Source: Crossaster papposus (lineage: Eukaryota > Echinodermata > Asteroidea > Velatida > Solasteridae). Taken from it: a stretch of 64,000 nucleotides of DNA. Shown in pieces: positions 34,305 through 45,138 of the stretch (position 1 is its first letter; every line of letters starts with the position of its first letter). A program made the position numbers and the translations under genes. Where the stretch lies: contig JBAIAA010000258.1 of NCBI GenBank assembly GCA_037893245.1, positions 868,001 through 932,000 on the forward strand. The letters run 5' to 3'. The notes beneath the pieces are model-generated. The model was not told the DNA's origin and made no database searches. It saw only the letters and a list, made by a program, of their open reading frames with translations.

Positions 34305-34481
34305 CTTTGTTTTATACATGTCTTCTGGTTTGAAGTCGTTGGGGGAACAACCGCACCAGTCCACAATGTGCTTGTACTGGCACTGGCATCCCAGCTTACG
34401 TTTCCAGTTGGTCACGCGCAGGTTGTTGTCCACAAAAGTCTTGCACAACTCGCTGTTCTCCAAGACTGTGTGAAAGAAGGA
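34305..34481 (-). CDS. XYLT: XYLT exon 4 of 7 seen
   Basis: 177 nt, phase 0 at both ends. Encodes [40 protein letters not shown] and [19 protein letters not shown]. The cysteine-rich [19 protein letters not shown] tract is diagnostic for XYLT. I chose the GTTGACAG acceptor because it restores SFFHT; a closer CACACAG would break the phase. Confidence 0.94.
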
Positions 34482-34649
34482 CTGTCAACAACAAAGACAT
34501 AGAAAAAATGTAGAAAATTATTAGGAGAATTTGTTTTCTTTTATAATATATCGATTGAACATACAGGTGAATAAAAAGAAAAGTGAATATTTCTATGCAC
34601 TGGAATGCAAATAAAATTCCATCCTTAATTATTAATTGACCCTAATTAT

Positions 34650-34908
34650 TGTAACGAAACGCGTTGTCTGGGGTCGACACACACACAGGAAGGAAACTGA
34701 CACAAGTATTCTGTGGTTTCGGTGATTCTAAGGTCGTTTTAATGCACTCCTTCTCTGGTCACAAACACTGACATGACGCTAATGGAACTTGTCTAAACCG
34801 GTTCGGCGTATGCGCTATCCAGAATGGGTTTCCCTGGCGTACCGTCAGGGGATTACACCATGGAATCGCTCTAGTGCCCTCTATCGGCCAACCGGCACAA
34901 ATGTTACA
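34650..34908 (-). repeat. 3' LTR
   Basis: 259-bp LTR with TG...CA ends, about 95% matching 36179-36454 outside the insertion. It includes TTGTCTGGGGTCGACACACA and CTCTAGTGCCCTCTATCGGC. Confidence 0.88.
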
Positions 34909-35137
34909 CAGCCCCCCCACGAAGACCTTGTTTGCCCCCAAACAAGACGGTGGGCTCTGCCGCCGCACACCTGGAAGACCCGCACCGGAAAGCGCACAAC
35001 GCCAACAATTACACAACAATTTACATTACAAAAAAATGAAAAGTTCAAAAGTTCCCGCCTAGTAGGTGGGAGGTGGCCTGAAGCTGCTCCCAGAATTCCG
35101 GTGGAATGTCTCTCCACGCCTGGGCCGTCTCCCCGAG

Positions 35138-35275
35138 GCGCGTGCGTGGTCCGACTCCGTCGCGCATGCGCAGTCCGACTCTGTGCGCATGCGTGGTCCA
35201 ACTCCGAGGCGCATGCGTGGTCCGACTCCAAGGCGCATGCGTGGTCCAACTCCAAGGCGCACGCGTGGTCCGCCA
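35138..35275. repeat. 24-bp tandem repeat inside the LTR element
   Basis: About five units of GCGCATGCGTGGTCC.ACTCC. The unit is a multiple of three, giving open frames on several strands (RMRGPTPR on plus, LESDHACA on minus), so those frames are repeat artefacts. A second, looser TGGCTCCTGCGACTG-like array follows at 35325-35515. Confidence 0.85.
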
Positions 35276-35846
35276 GACGACCCCTAGCTCTGGCACACCC
35301 CCAGCTCCGGCACACCCCCAGCTGTTAAGACTTGACTGCGACTGTGTCTGGCTCCTGTGACTGGCTCCTGCGACCGGTGCCTGCGACTGCGTCTGGCTCC
35401 TGTGGCCGCGACTGTAACTGCCTCTTGCGACTACGACTGGTTCTTGTGACTGATTTGACTGTGACCGTGACTGGTTTCCTCTGACTGCAACTGGTCCCTG
35501 CGGCTAACGACTGGCTTAGAGAGCGTGGGCGTCCTGGCGAGGCCCCGCCCCCGCTGCGCCGACGGACCCGGCTCGGAATCGTTCCGAGTGGAACGAAACG
35601 TCTGCCGCGCCGCCGTTCACAGCATGGGCCGGGCCCCCCCCCCCGGACTCGGTTTAATTCCTGCAGAAGATCCAGAGAATGTCTGGACGAGGCCCCGCCC
35701 CCCACTGCATTCACGGGCACAGCTCGGAATCGCCCCGTGTGGAGCGAGACGTCTGCTGCGCCGCCGTCTACAGCATGGGGCGGCCCCCCGACACAAACCT
35801 GGTAGCGGACCCGGACAAATATGGGGAAGGGCGCCCTCTCTCCAAA

Positions 35847-36178
35847 TCAGAGTGGACGCACTGAAGCCCCCAGCCATTGGCGCATGTCCCGAAATTCCCC
35901 GCTATCCTTCTCTAACTCCTCCCCTAGGAAACATCCAGACTCCCAGGTCCCCATAATCTCCCTAGAGTTCCCCAAAACATCCCTAAAGAAGGCCTCTAAC
36001 TCCGCCAGCGTGATGTACGGAATGCACCGGCTCCTGGGCCCCGCTCCCCGGGCTCGCACTCCAGCTCGCCTCCCCGCCGCAGGGCGAGTCGGCCGCCACA
36101 CCATCATGGTTTCGTGAAAACATGAAACAACTTCACCTGGTTTCCTTAGTCCTCCTGCATGCCAACCGCTGCCACCAA
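35847..36178 (-). other. Possible gag-leader frame of the LTR element
   Basis: Right after the 5' LTR a minus frame contains ITLAELEAFFRDVLGNSREI and EELEKDSGEFRDM, helical and charged, with an Ala/Arg-rich N-side. It may be a gag remnant; no diagnostic motif was seen. Confidence 0.3.
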
Positions 36179-36454
36179 TGTAACGAAGCGCGTTGTCTGG
36201 GGTCGACACACACACAGGAAGGAAACTGACACAAGTATTTTGTGGTTTCGGTGATGCTAAGGTCGTTTTAATGCACTCCTTCTCTGGTCACAAACACTGA
36301 CATGACGCTTACCGCTATCGCGCGGCCCTGGAACTTGTCTAAACCGGTTCGGCGTATGCGCTATCCAGAACGGGTTTCCCTGGCGTACCGTCAGGGGATT
36401 ACACCATGGAATCGCTCTAGTGCCCTCTATCGGCCAACCGGCACAAACGTTACA
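36179..36454 (-). repeat. 5' LTR
   Basis: 276 bp. It differs from the other LTR by an extra TACCGCTATCGCGCGGCCC-like stretch near 36310 and a few substitutions, implying a fairly recent element. Confidence 0.88.
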
Positions 36455-36459
36455 TTATT

Positions 36460-36770
36460 GTGGAGTGCCGTGGCCTCGTGGTCTGGAGAATTGAATTTGT
36501 CGTCTGTGGGTAAAGCTGCAGGTTGTGGGTTTGAGTCCTGCCTGGGACTATGGTGCATGTGCCCTTGGGCAACGCACTGTGCCACTCACTTCTTCTCTCC
36601 ACCCAGGAGTAAATTGGTACCTGTGAGGGCACAGATGGTTATTTTGATTGATTTAGCTGCCTTGCACTGAAATGGCTGCATCGAGCTGTATACTCCCCAG
36701 TGAGCAGAGATGATACAGGTACATTTAGAATGTTTAATTGGCACAATGACCAGGGGTAATAATAATGTAC
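36460..36770 (+). repeat. tRNA-derived SINE, copy 3
   Basis: Starts GTGGAGTGCCGTGGCCTCGT directly beside the LTR element; B box GGTTTGAGTCC near 36528. Collinear with 9563-9910 through the CTCCACCCAGGAGTAAAT and CGAGCTGTATACTCCCCAG blocks, ending in GGGGTAATAATAATG. Confidence 0.85.
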
Positions 36771-36779
36771 ACTGGATCA

Positions 36780-37258
36780 GAAACACATTTTCTAATTCGT
36801 GGCTTTATTGTTTGCTTCAGGCAATTCCTTTCCAACTTGTTATTTTTAGTGTTCAAATATTTGTTACTCGAATTGACTCGACTATACACCGACTCGAATC
36901 AACTCCTTCATTGAATGAGGGACAGTTCATACTTAGTGCGAATGCAAATATGTGACGTCGGGGCAATCTTTTGCACTGCAAATTCACTAAAGTTGAACAC
37001 ATTTCTAATGATTAATTTGCATACAATTATCTAATTACATGTAGCACTGCTTTACAAAGAGATTTTGTGCGTGCTCGCCAACTGACATTTTGCAATCGCT
37101 GATTGGCTCCTTATAAAGGTCTGTTGTAGGTTTGTAAAGACGATAGTAAGACTGGGAGAGCTGGTCTATAACCGTGTTGTTTGCAGGCACACTGCGTGAA
37201 ATGCTCACAGCTAAACCTATACCCACTACGTTACTAACACTTACTAACCGCTACCTAC
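36780..37258 (-). other. XYLT intron sequence
   Basis: No repeat or exon recognised beyond the XYLT splice signals at the border. Confidence 0.4.
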
Positions 37259-37475
37259 CTCGGCAGGCAGCAGCGTGTACTTGTACATTTGCTTCAGTCC
37301 CGTCAGGAGCTCGTTCTTGGACATGATCAGGTACTCCGCAAACTGACGGTTGATGGTGATCCAATCTGAACCCCCATCCAGCGTGATACCAGTAGGCAAC
37401 TTGCGGTCCCCTAGCCTCCACATGTGGGTATCGCACTCGTAAAACACCTTATCCAGGCCTTGCTTCTTTATAAAC
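37259..37475 (-). CDS. XYLT: XYLT exon 3 of 7 seen (substrate-binding core)
   Basis: 217 nt. Encodes [20 protein letters not shown], then [24 protein letters not shown] and YKYTLLPAE. The final Glu aligns with the catalytic base of XYLT1 (E529) and of GCNT1 (E320), known from crystal structures. The intron falls directly after that Glu codon (donor GTAGGT). Confidence 0.93.
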
Positions 37476-38034
37476 CTAACGAAGAACGAACAATGTTACA
37501 AAATTCAGCATCGCATGAAAACTCTCAAATGTCGCAAGTATCCCTTCACCGACAAAATGTTATAAGCACAGCATACCATACCGACAGATTGTTCGTACTA
37601 CCCCAAAAATTAAACACGGTGAAACATTTGATGTAAACAAGGAGGCTTTCATGAAAAAAGCTACAGCTTTCATGAAGCTACAGCTTTTATATAAAGCTAC
37701 CGGTAGCTTTTATACACATGTGTAAAGCTAGCTTTCGTGAAGTAGGGCAATAGTGGAATTACAATTTCCTGAGAAAAAGAGACACAAGTATAAAACTCGA
37801 AGGACAAAATCAGAATAAAAGTAGGATTTTTGTTTGTTTTCAGGAATACTGTTTTTGTTGATATCGCCCACATTCACAGCATCATAATAAAGTGCATGCA
37901 TCTCTACCGATATTGGTGCTCATCAAGGCGCTATACAATGTACAATATCCTCATTTGGGATGTTCTGTACTCGCAGCACATGCTCCATCCTCAACTATAA
38001 ACTACATGTACATCTTCATCTTTTGAGGAGATGG

Positions 38035-38180
38035 ACAAACCGGAGGAGGGAAAACCAGAGGACTCAGAGGAAAAACCCTTGTGGCACAGGAGAGAATCAA
38101 CGACTAACTTTACTTATATAATGGTCCGAGCAGGGAATCAAACCCGGGCCACATTGGTGAGAGACAAGTGCTTTTGCACA
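38035..38180 (-). repeat. tRNA-derived SINE of a second family
   Basis: On the minus strand: CTTGTCTCTCACCAATGTGG, B-box-like GGGTTTGATTCCC, then TGATTCTCTCCTGTGCCAC and GGTTTTCCCTCCTCC. This order (CTCACC..TGTGGCCCGGGTTCGATTCC..CTCTCCTGTG..TTTTCCTCC) is a common marine-invertebrate SINE type. Confidence 0.7.
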
Positions 38181-41100
38181 CTCATGGGCAAATAAGGGTT
38201 ACCATAAAACTAGTTTTCGTTTAACTTTCTGTGACTTTTGAGAATAGCTTAACCCCAAAATAGTATGAAACATATAAAACAGAAATTGATGTAAAATATG
38301 TTACATGTAGTATTAAAACAGACAATGAATCAAAAAAGCACACCAGGTTAGTTTGTGCCAAAAAAGTTAGTTGAAAGGTGAAATGAATAACCGTATATAA
38401 AGTAATATACCGTACTAGGAACAATATACACTTCCTTGAAAATATATCCCTTGGACTTTGATTCTGGAGGTACAGTATGCCTAACCGGACTTAGTGTAAA
38501 AGACAACCAGCTTAGGGGTCCAGTACCCGTCCTAACAGATTCCAACAAAGACTGTAGGGCCAATTTTATTGTGCTGCTATAAGCAAATAAAATTGCTCAG
38601 CATGAAAAATCTTCCTTGGCTAAGACAGGCGGTGTACTTGTGGTTTGCTTTATCAGCTGGTTTTTGCTTAACATGAAAACCACATAAAGTTTTGATTGGT
38701 AACCTGATTTTACTGAGCAAGATTATTTTGTGCTAAAAAAAATTGTGTGCTGAGCAGCTTCGTAAAATTTACCCTTGGTGTTGGAGTTTGGCTGGATGGG
38801 GATTGTTAGGGTTAAAGCAGGGACATTTACAAGAAAATTAAAATAGTTCCGATTTCCCCTCAGGCATGCAAGAAACAAAACGGGCAGTGTCAGTGTATAC
38901 TTACACATGCAATAATTAACCGAGTCAGTTTTGTAAACACAGCAAAACATGAAGTGGGAAGTAGAAATTAGAACAACAATGACTCAATGTAAGTAATCTC
39001 CTTTTTGAAGGGAAAAAAAACATCAAATTATTTTAAGTATAAGCCTAAATGAGGGTTAATTGTTAGTAATATTTTTCCAATATGATCAGGAAAGGAAGGT
39101 GAAACAGCTAAATGTAGTATTCGAAAATAAATTAAAATGAGTTTGAAAAGATAAGAAGTCACCAGAAATGTGATGAGTCATTGAAACGATAAAATATACA
39201 TTGTAAATGTTAAAACTTTCCATTTCCCCAAACTTTTAAAATTGATTATTTCCCCCTAAAAAGACCACACATTTACTCTTACCCAGGTTTTCGTTTTCCT
39301 TTTTTGTCTTTCCTGTCCAAATCAGAATAGTTTTGTTTAAAATTAATGCAAATATTAATATTAATGCAAATATTAATATTAATTCTTTCAAAATTATTAT
39401 AGGGTCCATGCCACAGATTTTGTGTAAAGAGGCAACATTTGCAAAAATAGATATATTTGGGGGTTAGTAATTGTGTAGCAAATATTGTTACACTGACTTG
39501 TTTGAAGGTTTGTGTTAAAACCTGTTGATGCTGGAAAAACCACCAAAACAATTACATTTTTGTAGTCTGGTTCCCTGGGCTCACTTGAGATGAAACAGAG
39601 CTACATTTGTATTTATATATGTCAGGGAAATGTACGGTCCGAGAACCAGTCTAGCCGGCTTATGCCAATTCATATCGATTGCTAACAAAATGCGGCCTAA
39701 CTAATTATGGTAAATTGGGGGTATCGATAGTTGATATGCTGGTTGAAAACCACTTTTCCTGAAAATGACAGAACACCAGGTGCCATCATTTTACATGATG
39801 CTTTAGAATGACATTCACCAACAATCCATTAGGATATTTCATATTAATTTGGTTGTTATGTTTGCAAATGTTGTATATTTCATCTTATCTTTTTTTGTCA
39901 GTTTCAAGGGTATTTTGTTGCCTTTTTGGTTTTATGCTAATATTTGTATACGTGAGCAAAAAATGTGATGTCATTTCAGGCAGATACCTTAATGTTACAG
40001 TCATTTCAAAACCGAAAGTTGTCAGAATTTGCAGTCATAATTTTCTTTATTCAATGACTTGCTGTTTTCAGTAAAAGACGGTATACACATACATGTATAA
40101 GCCAACGAGCAAAGTTTTCTTTTAAGAAAATGTTTCCAGTGAGCAAAGTGTTGGGCTTAATTTAACAGAACTTAATTCGCACACTTAACAGTGCCTTCCT
40201 AAAACGACATCACGGCACTGGCACCCTCAATTGTCCTCCAAAAACAAGGATTTTTTCACCTAAATAAACCAAATGGAATGTCAAATAGTTTTCACACATT
40301 TAAAAAGAAGAAGAAAGTTTCACAAAAATACATTGTAAATACAAATTTGTCTTGTGATCCCTTTAAGTCCAAATTGTTAACAGTAAATTAAGCAGGAAAC
40401 TCAACGTAACGTACCGCCATGCTGGGAAAAAATATCAATTATGTTAGGAAATGCGCAGGGAAATTCCCCCAAAACACTGCAAAAAACAAAGTTTACTGTC
40501 CAGTTTTTTCCCCTATAAAAAAATATTTTCACATGTATCCTGTTTATTTTGGCAACTAAATATAAATATTGTTCTTCAAGTCTAAAAATGTGTTCTTTTT
40601 ATTATTATCTAATCACAACAACTTTCTATTTCCAGCTAAATTTCATCAGCTTCCTGGCGGTATGACTAGAAAGCAGGAAGAGCAAAAATAATAATTTTGT
40701 TAAAGCAGAATTGTTTTTTAAAATAGTTCGTTTAAAATTATAAAACAAAAGTATATCCATCATCCTGTATAGACTCATGCTTTGTCAGAATGCAGAAGTA
40801 TGAACTACCGGTACAATACATGTTGTCTTTCAAGACAACATGCGATCACTTAGGAGGCATGCTCGTACACGCCCCGTGGCAGAGACTGTCATGCGGTACA
40901 CCACATATACCTCACATTTCATTGTTTTGTTTATTTTAGGTCAAAACCACATAGGCCCCCTATTTTGTTTTTCTGTTCGCCCTGTAGTGCACCGCCCGAC
41001 ACAGTCTGTGCCACTAGGCGTGCACGAGCACGTTGCCCGGAAAATCACGGGTGTTTTTTTTGTACGGTAGGCTACTGCACATGTATGTGGATGTTTTCGT

Positions 41101-41989
41101 TAAATCAATTCAACATCCAGCGGTAAGCTCAGCAATTTCTTTTCATGGAAAGTATCTTATTCTTTTTTCAATCACAAACGAGATATTTCAGAGCAGTTCT
41201 TACTTCACCTTCAACATAAAAACTAATTCAACTCCTTAGCCATCACGGCTATGATTCGGCTATGATTTTGACGAAGGCATTCGTAATAACATTTGCCAGT
41301 TGTGCATTGTTATCGTTTGAAGCAGTAAAAGTTCTCAACATTTAAAGAATGGTGCTTAATTGACAACAAACCTGACAATGTTTTAGCTCTGTGAATTCTA
41401 CATAAAAATCTTAGAGAAAATGTTCAAAGATTTCGATTTTATACGCATTGCTGATGGACATTTCCAAAAAATGCATTTCTAGAATGCATCTTGGGATTTT
41501 TTTCATTATTTTTTCAAAATGACATCATGCCAGAAGGAATAATTTTACAGGGAGTTCATCAGAGTCATAAGTTTACATCAAGTAAAGTTAGCTTTGAACA
41601 ATAATTTGGTTGGTTACTTTTTGGATAGTTGTAAAAGGTAAATATTGTTAATTCCCACCTGAAACCAGAATTGTACCAGTCTTTGTCCTGTGATTTACAT
41701 GTGTCTGGACTTCTGATGACCTGGACAACGTAGAACATGCCAATTTTTCCCAAATGTTGTAGAAAATGTATTCAAATTATCAAATCATGCAACATGCACC
41801 ATATTCACATCCAATCATGCAATATTAAAGAAATAAACATGGTTTGAGGGTGGGTCGTTGATATAAGCGTTAGCTTCCCAACGTTTGGGAAGTTTGTCAA
41901 CTTTTTACCTGGCTGATATGATATACATGTACAAAATAAACCATGTTATGTACATGTACCTGTACTATGCCTTATCCCCGAGAGTATAC

Positions 41990-42160
41990 AAATAACACGG
42001 TTTAAGGGTGGGTAGTCGATATTAGCTTCCCGAGGTATTGGTAGTTGACAAACTAGGCCGAGGAAACTAGTTTGTCAACAATAGTTTGTAAACCAATATC
42101 GAGGGAAGCCAATATCAACTACAGTACATTGTACCCACCCGAAATAAACCATGTTATTAG
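41990..42160. mobile_element. MITE with AAGGGTGGGTAGT TIRs
   Basis: GGTTTAAGGGTGGGTAGTCG with ATATTAGCTTCC (42000-42030) is inverted by GGAAGCCAATATCAACTACA and GTACCCACCCGAAATAAACC (42104-42150). An inner GACAAACTAG/CTAGTTTGTC hairpin lies at 42047-42080. A related half-copy (GGTTTGAGGGTGGGTCGTTG) is at 41841. Confidence 0.65.
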
Positions 42161-42702
42161 TTGTTTTACTATACCTCATACATATCCAATTCATTACAAT
42201 TTAGCTCGGGAAAACGCTGCCATCTTTTCATGTGTAGCTTGGGGGGGAATTCGCGCATGTCTACTACACCCGTGTGCTAGTTCCACGATTGCATCGTAAA
42301 GCGCATGCATAGTAGACGAGCCATGGTGCACTTGTCTACTACATACTGTACCGGTACGCATGCGTAATTTACATGTACCCTGGTGTGTGAAAACTCTAGT
42401 GCGCGTTCGGAAAACAGCAAAAATAGCGTCTGGCACATGATGGTGAATGGAACAGTTAAAATGTGGCTCTCAATCATGAATATGAAGTACCGTACGTATA
42501 GTAATTGCCATCACAATTTTAATAGGAACACAAATTAGCATTTACGTGTGCATCCATCTGTGTAGCCAGGGCAATGCTTGGGACTGGAATTATTTTGAAG
42601 AATTAAAAGCCTTAGAGAGTTTTGATTTTCGACAAAATTTTCATTGAGCTTCTGAGCAGACCCCAGATGGGGACCTTTGACCTTTCGGGGCGCAACACCC
42701 AC

Positions 42703-42783
42703 CTTTCATCGTCGTTCCCGTGCGCCTTCAAGAAGTTGTATTTGCGGTAGCGACTAAGGAAGTTCACCAAGTACTCGTTGGTT
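42703..42783 (-). CDS. XYLT: XYLT exon 2 of 7 seen
   Basis: 81 nt. The leading A completes a Lys codon from the previous exon; the trailing AG is completed by G of the next to give Arg. Encodes TNEYLVNFLSRYRKYNFLKA then HGNDDE. Acceptor CGTTACAG, donor GTGGGT. Confidence 0.92.
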
Positions 42784-42843
42784 CTGTAACGAGAGACACA
42801 AAACAGAAAGAACCCAGGAATTATTTGGGTTGAAACAACAATT

Positions 42844-43158
42844 ACACTAGGAATAGGTACATGTATGGTGTGATTTTGCATTCAAAGCAGACACGGTCTT
42901 TAGCAAGATGTGATTTCAGCAAAAGATTTCAAAAATCACATCCAAATGCTCCAAATTCACATCCTTAGTCTAAATTCACATCCTGGGTTAAGTCGTTAGG
43001 ATTCAAAATTCACATCCACTGGATTTGCATCCACTTAAACCAGGATGTGAATTTGGAGCATTTGGATGTGATTTTAGAAATCTTTTGTTGAAATCACATC
43101 CTGCTACTGGCCGTGTCCGCTTTGAATGGGAAATCACATTATGCTCATTCCTAGTGTC
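42844..43158. mobile_element. Palindromic MITE, ACACTAGGAAT ends
   Basis: ACACTAGGAAT at 42844-42854 is inverted at 43147-43157. Inside, CATTCAAAGC..GACACGG (42879) and its inverse (43105-43128) start arms of about 85 bp with repeated AATCACATCC words. It begins about 60 bp upstream (transcript sense) of the 81-nt XYLT exon. Confidence 0.75.
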
Positions 43159-43535
43159 GGTTCAACATTAAAAAAGTATCCCTTACCTAACGTGTATTGA
43201 TACTGTATACTGACTGATGTTCCGAGGGATTCTTTCATTTTTTTGGTTAAATCACCAACTTAAATTATATTTTGAATTATATTTATATCATACTTCCTAA
43301 TAGTTCTTTCCTTTGATCTTAACCCTGGACCCTTTCCTTGTGGTTTTACCCCTTCCGTTTCGGTTCCCAAGCCAGGTTTGCACCCCTTTACCCCTTTGGT
43401 CTGTCTTTGAATACCCAGTATCTGACCTCATCTTTTATTCCCTTGGCCTTAATCCTCCTTTTGTTGGTTGTTCCACTCTACTCTGATATTTCTCTTCTGT
43501 GTTTCTTCTGCCAACCATGTTGTGCATCATGTTTG

Positions 43536-43626
43536 TAAAATGGCGGTGTACATGAAACAAACATACCGGTATGTAAAAGGTACATACCGTACATGTACGT
43601 CTGTTTCATGTACACAGCCATTTTGT
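43536..43626. repeat. 90-bp hairpin
   Basis: AAAATGGCGGTGTACATGAA, then AACATACCGGTATGT and the inverse ACATACCGT, TTCATGTACACAGCCATTTT. Perfect or near-perfect stems with a short loop. Confidence 0.7.
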
Positions 43627-43629
43627 CTC

Positions 43630-45136
43630 CGAGGTAGATCTTGTTAAGATCGAAATATTAGGTCCGCTTATTTGATTCATTAATTTTGTTCTGAAAGAAT
43701 CCTTCGGGATAACACTTGGTTAAGGGCAAACAGTCTAATATTGAATGTGTACATCTTCTGACGCAAATTGCTTCTTATGAAACAACTGTGAGGTGCTTAT
43801 ATAAATCATCTGTAAATATCTTCTTTTTTGTACAAACATCTATTATCCTTTGAAAATTCAAATACTTTTAGTTTTCTCATTACTACCAGTACGTCAATGC
43901 ATACCTAATGGTGGCACTTTCCTATACTACCGGTAATTAAATTTTTCTTTAGAATCATTCTTAGTTCCAAAAATATGGCATCACTTTAGCAAATTGTGTG
44001 CCACATGAAAATACAGTGGAGAGTCCCCTAACATGGCACAGTTCAACACTTCCCTATGTTTTCTTTGTAATGGGTAGGTAAACTTAAGATGTATAAACAA
44101 GAGTGTCAGAGCTTGATGCAATTTCACTCACTGTGAATTTTGAGGTGAGCAAATCCAAGTGCGCCTCGTTAGGAGCCACGCCACGTTATTAGGGGCCGTC
44201 AAATAATTTTAAGGTAGAGAAGAACGGCCTGCCCTATTTTACATGTAAGTTACAGTGAGTATTATGAAATCATGTGCAGGGATTGCAACTTTAACCCTTC
44301 TATGCATAATTATGCAGAAGTCACTTTTTAGGTCAGTTGGTCAGCAGCACAAAGATACATGTACACTGTGTCTTTTTGTGCATGCACTATAAAAGTACCC
44401 CTCAGAGGGATAATCAGATTACAGTTTGTGCTGTCCAACAACTGTGCTTCACTGTTCCCTGAGAATAATTGTGCAGTCAATGAACTGTAGTGATGAGGAT
44501 GTGTTGTTTTACGCATAGTGTGTACAGCATCTACCGGTACCTGGAGAAATTCCTGTCCACTGTAGTCCACCCCGCGAGTCATTTACAGGTACCAACTGTA
44601 CATTAAAGCTGTGCAGAATTGTATTCCAAATAGGAGCATATTTTGTTCTGTCAAACCATAGGAGAGTATACAAATATTTAGTGGCTCAGAGTGGAATGAG
44701 AGAATTATTACCGTGAGTTAGAATCTAGACTTTTTAATTTTAGGAGGCGAGGCGGGCTACGTCCAGATAATATTCCTCCCATTTCACAATTTATAAATAA
44801 ACCCACTCAATATCTGTTTTATATAACTGACATACAGATCCACAAACGTTGGCTCATCTGTTGACGTCGCCGGCTGCCATGATTCTCAGCACAAATCGGG
44901 TCACAACTTTCTTCGCCAGGTTTTGGAGTGAGGGCCGACTGTTCAACAGCAGTGGGAACAAGGATGATTTTAACTATTGAATAGTAAATCCCATTCACCA
45001 TGGGCGAATAAATCTTTTTGAGCTGCGGCGTGAATGGGAGTAATAATGAATGTCACGTGATGTGAGTTTCACCAATCAAATGTGACCTGTTCTAACGAAA
45101 CCCGGACAAAGTCGCACAATAGGTTTTATTAGAATG
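43630..45136 (-). other. XYLT intron sequence, nothing recognised
   Basis: No TIR pair, SINE or exon recognised. Confidence 0.4.
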
Positions 45137-45138
45137 TA

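Larger units (their letters stand above)
34650..36454 (-). mobile_element. Non-autonomous LTR retrotransposon
   Basis: Two direct repeats, 34650-34908 (259 bp) and 36179-36454 (276 bp, with a 17-19 bp insertion), begin TGTAACG and end GTTACA. TTAT flanks the whole (34646-34649, 36455-36458). On the minus strand the sequence after the first LTR reads TTGGTGGCAGCGGTTGGCAT, like a Gypsy primer-binding region, and a GTGGGGGGGCTG purine run precedes the second LTR, so it runs minus. The 1.27-kb interior is GC-rich with tandem repeats and no pol. Any protein product is doubtful. Confidence 0.88.
37476..42702 (-). other. Large XYLT intron (5.2 kb)
   Basis: Contains a SINE (38035-38180), a GCTTTTAT..AAAGCTA repeat patch (37640-37735), an AATATTAATATTAATGCAA duplication (39345-39382) and a MITE (41990-42160). 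The rest is AT-rich with no supported exon. Confidence 0.5.

Noticed and set aside
34789-35956. Several long GC-rich frames on both strands
   Set aside because: They lie over an LTR and in-phase 24-bp tandem repeats; open frames are expected by composition.
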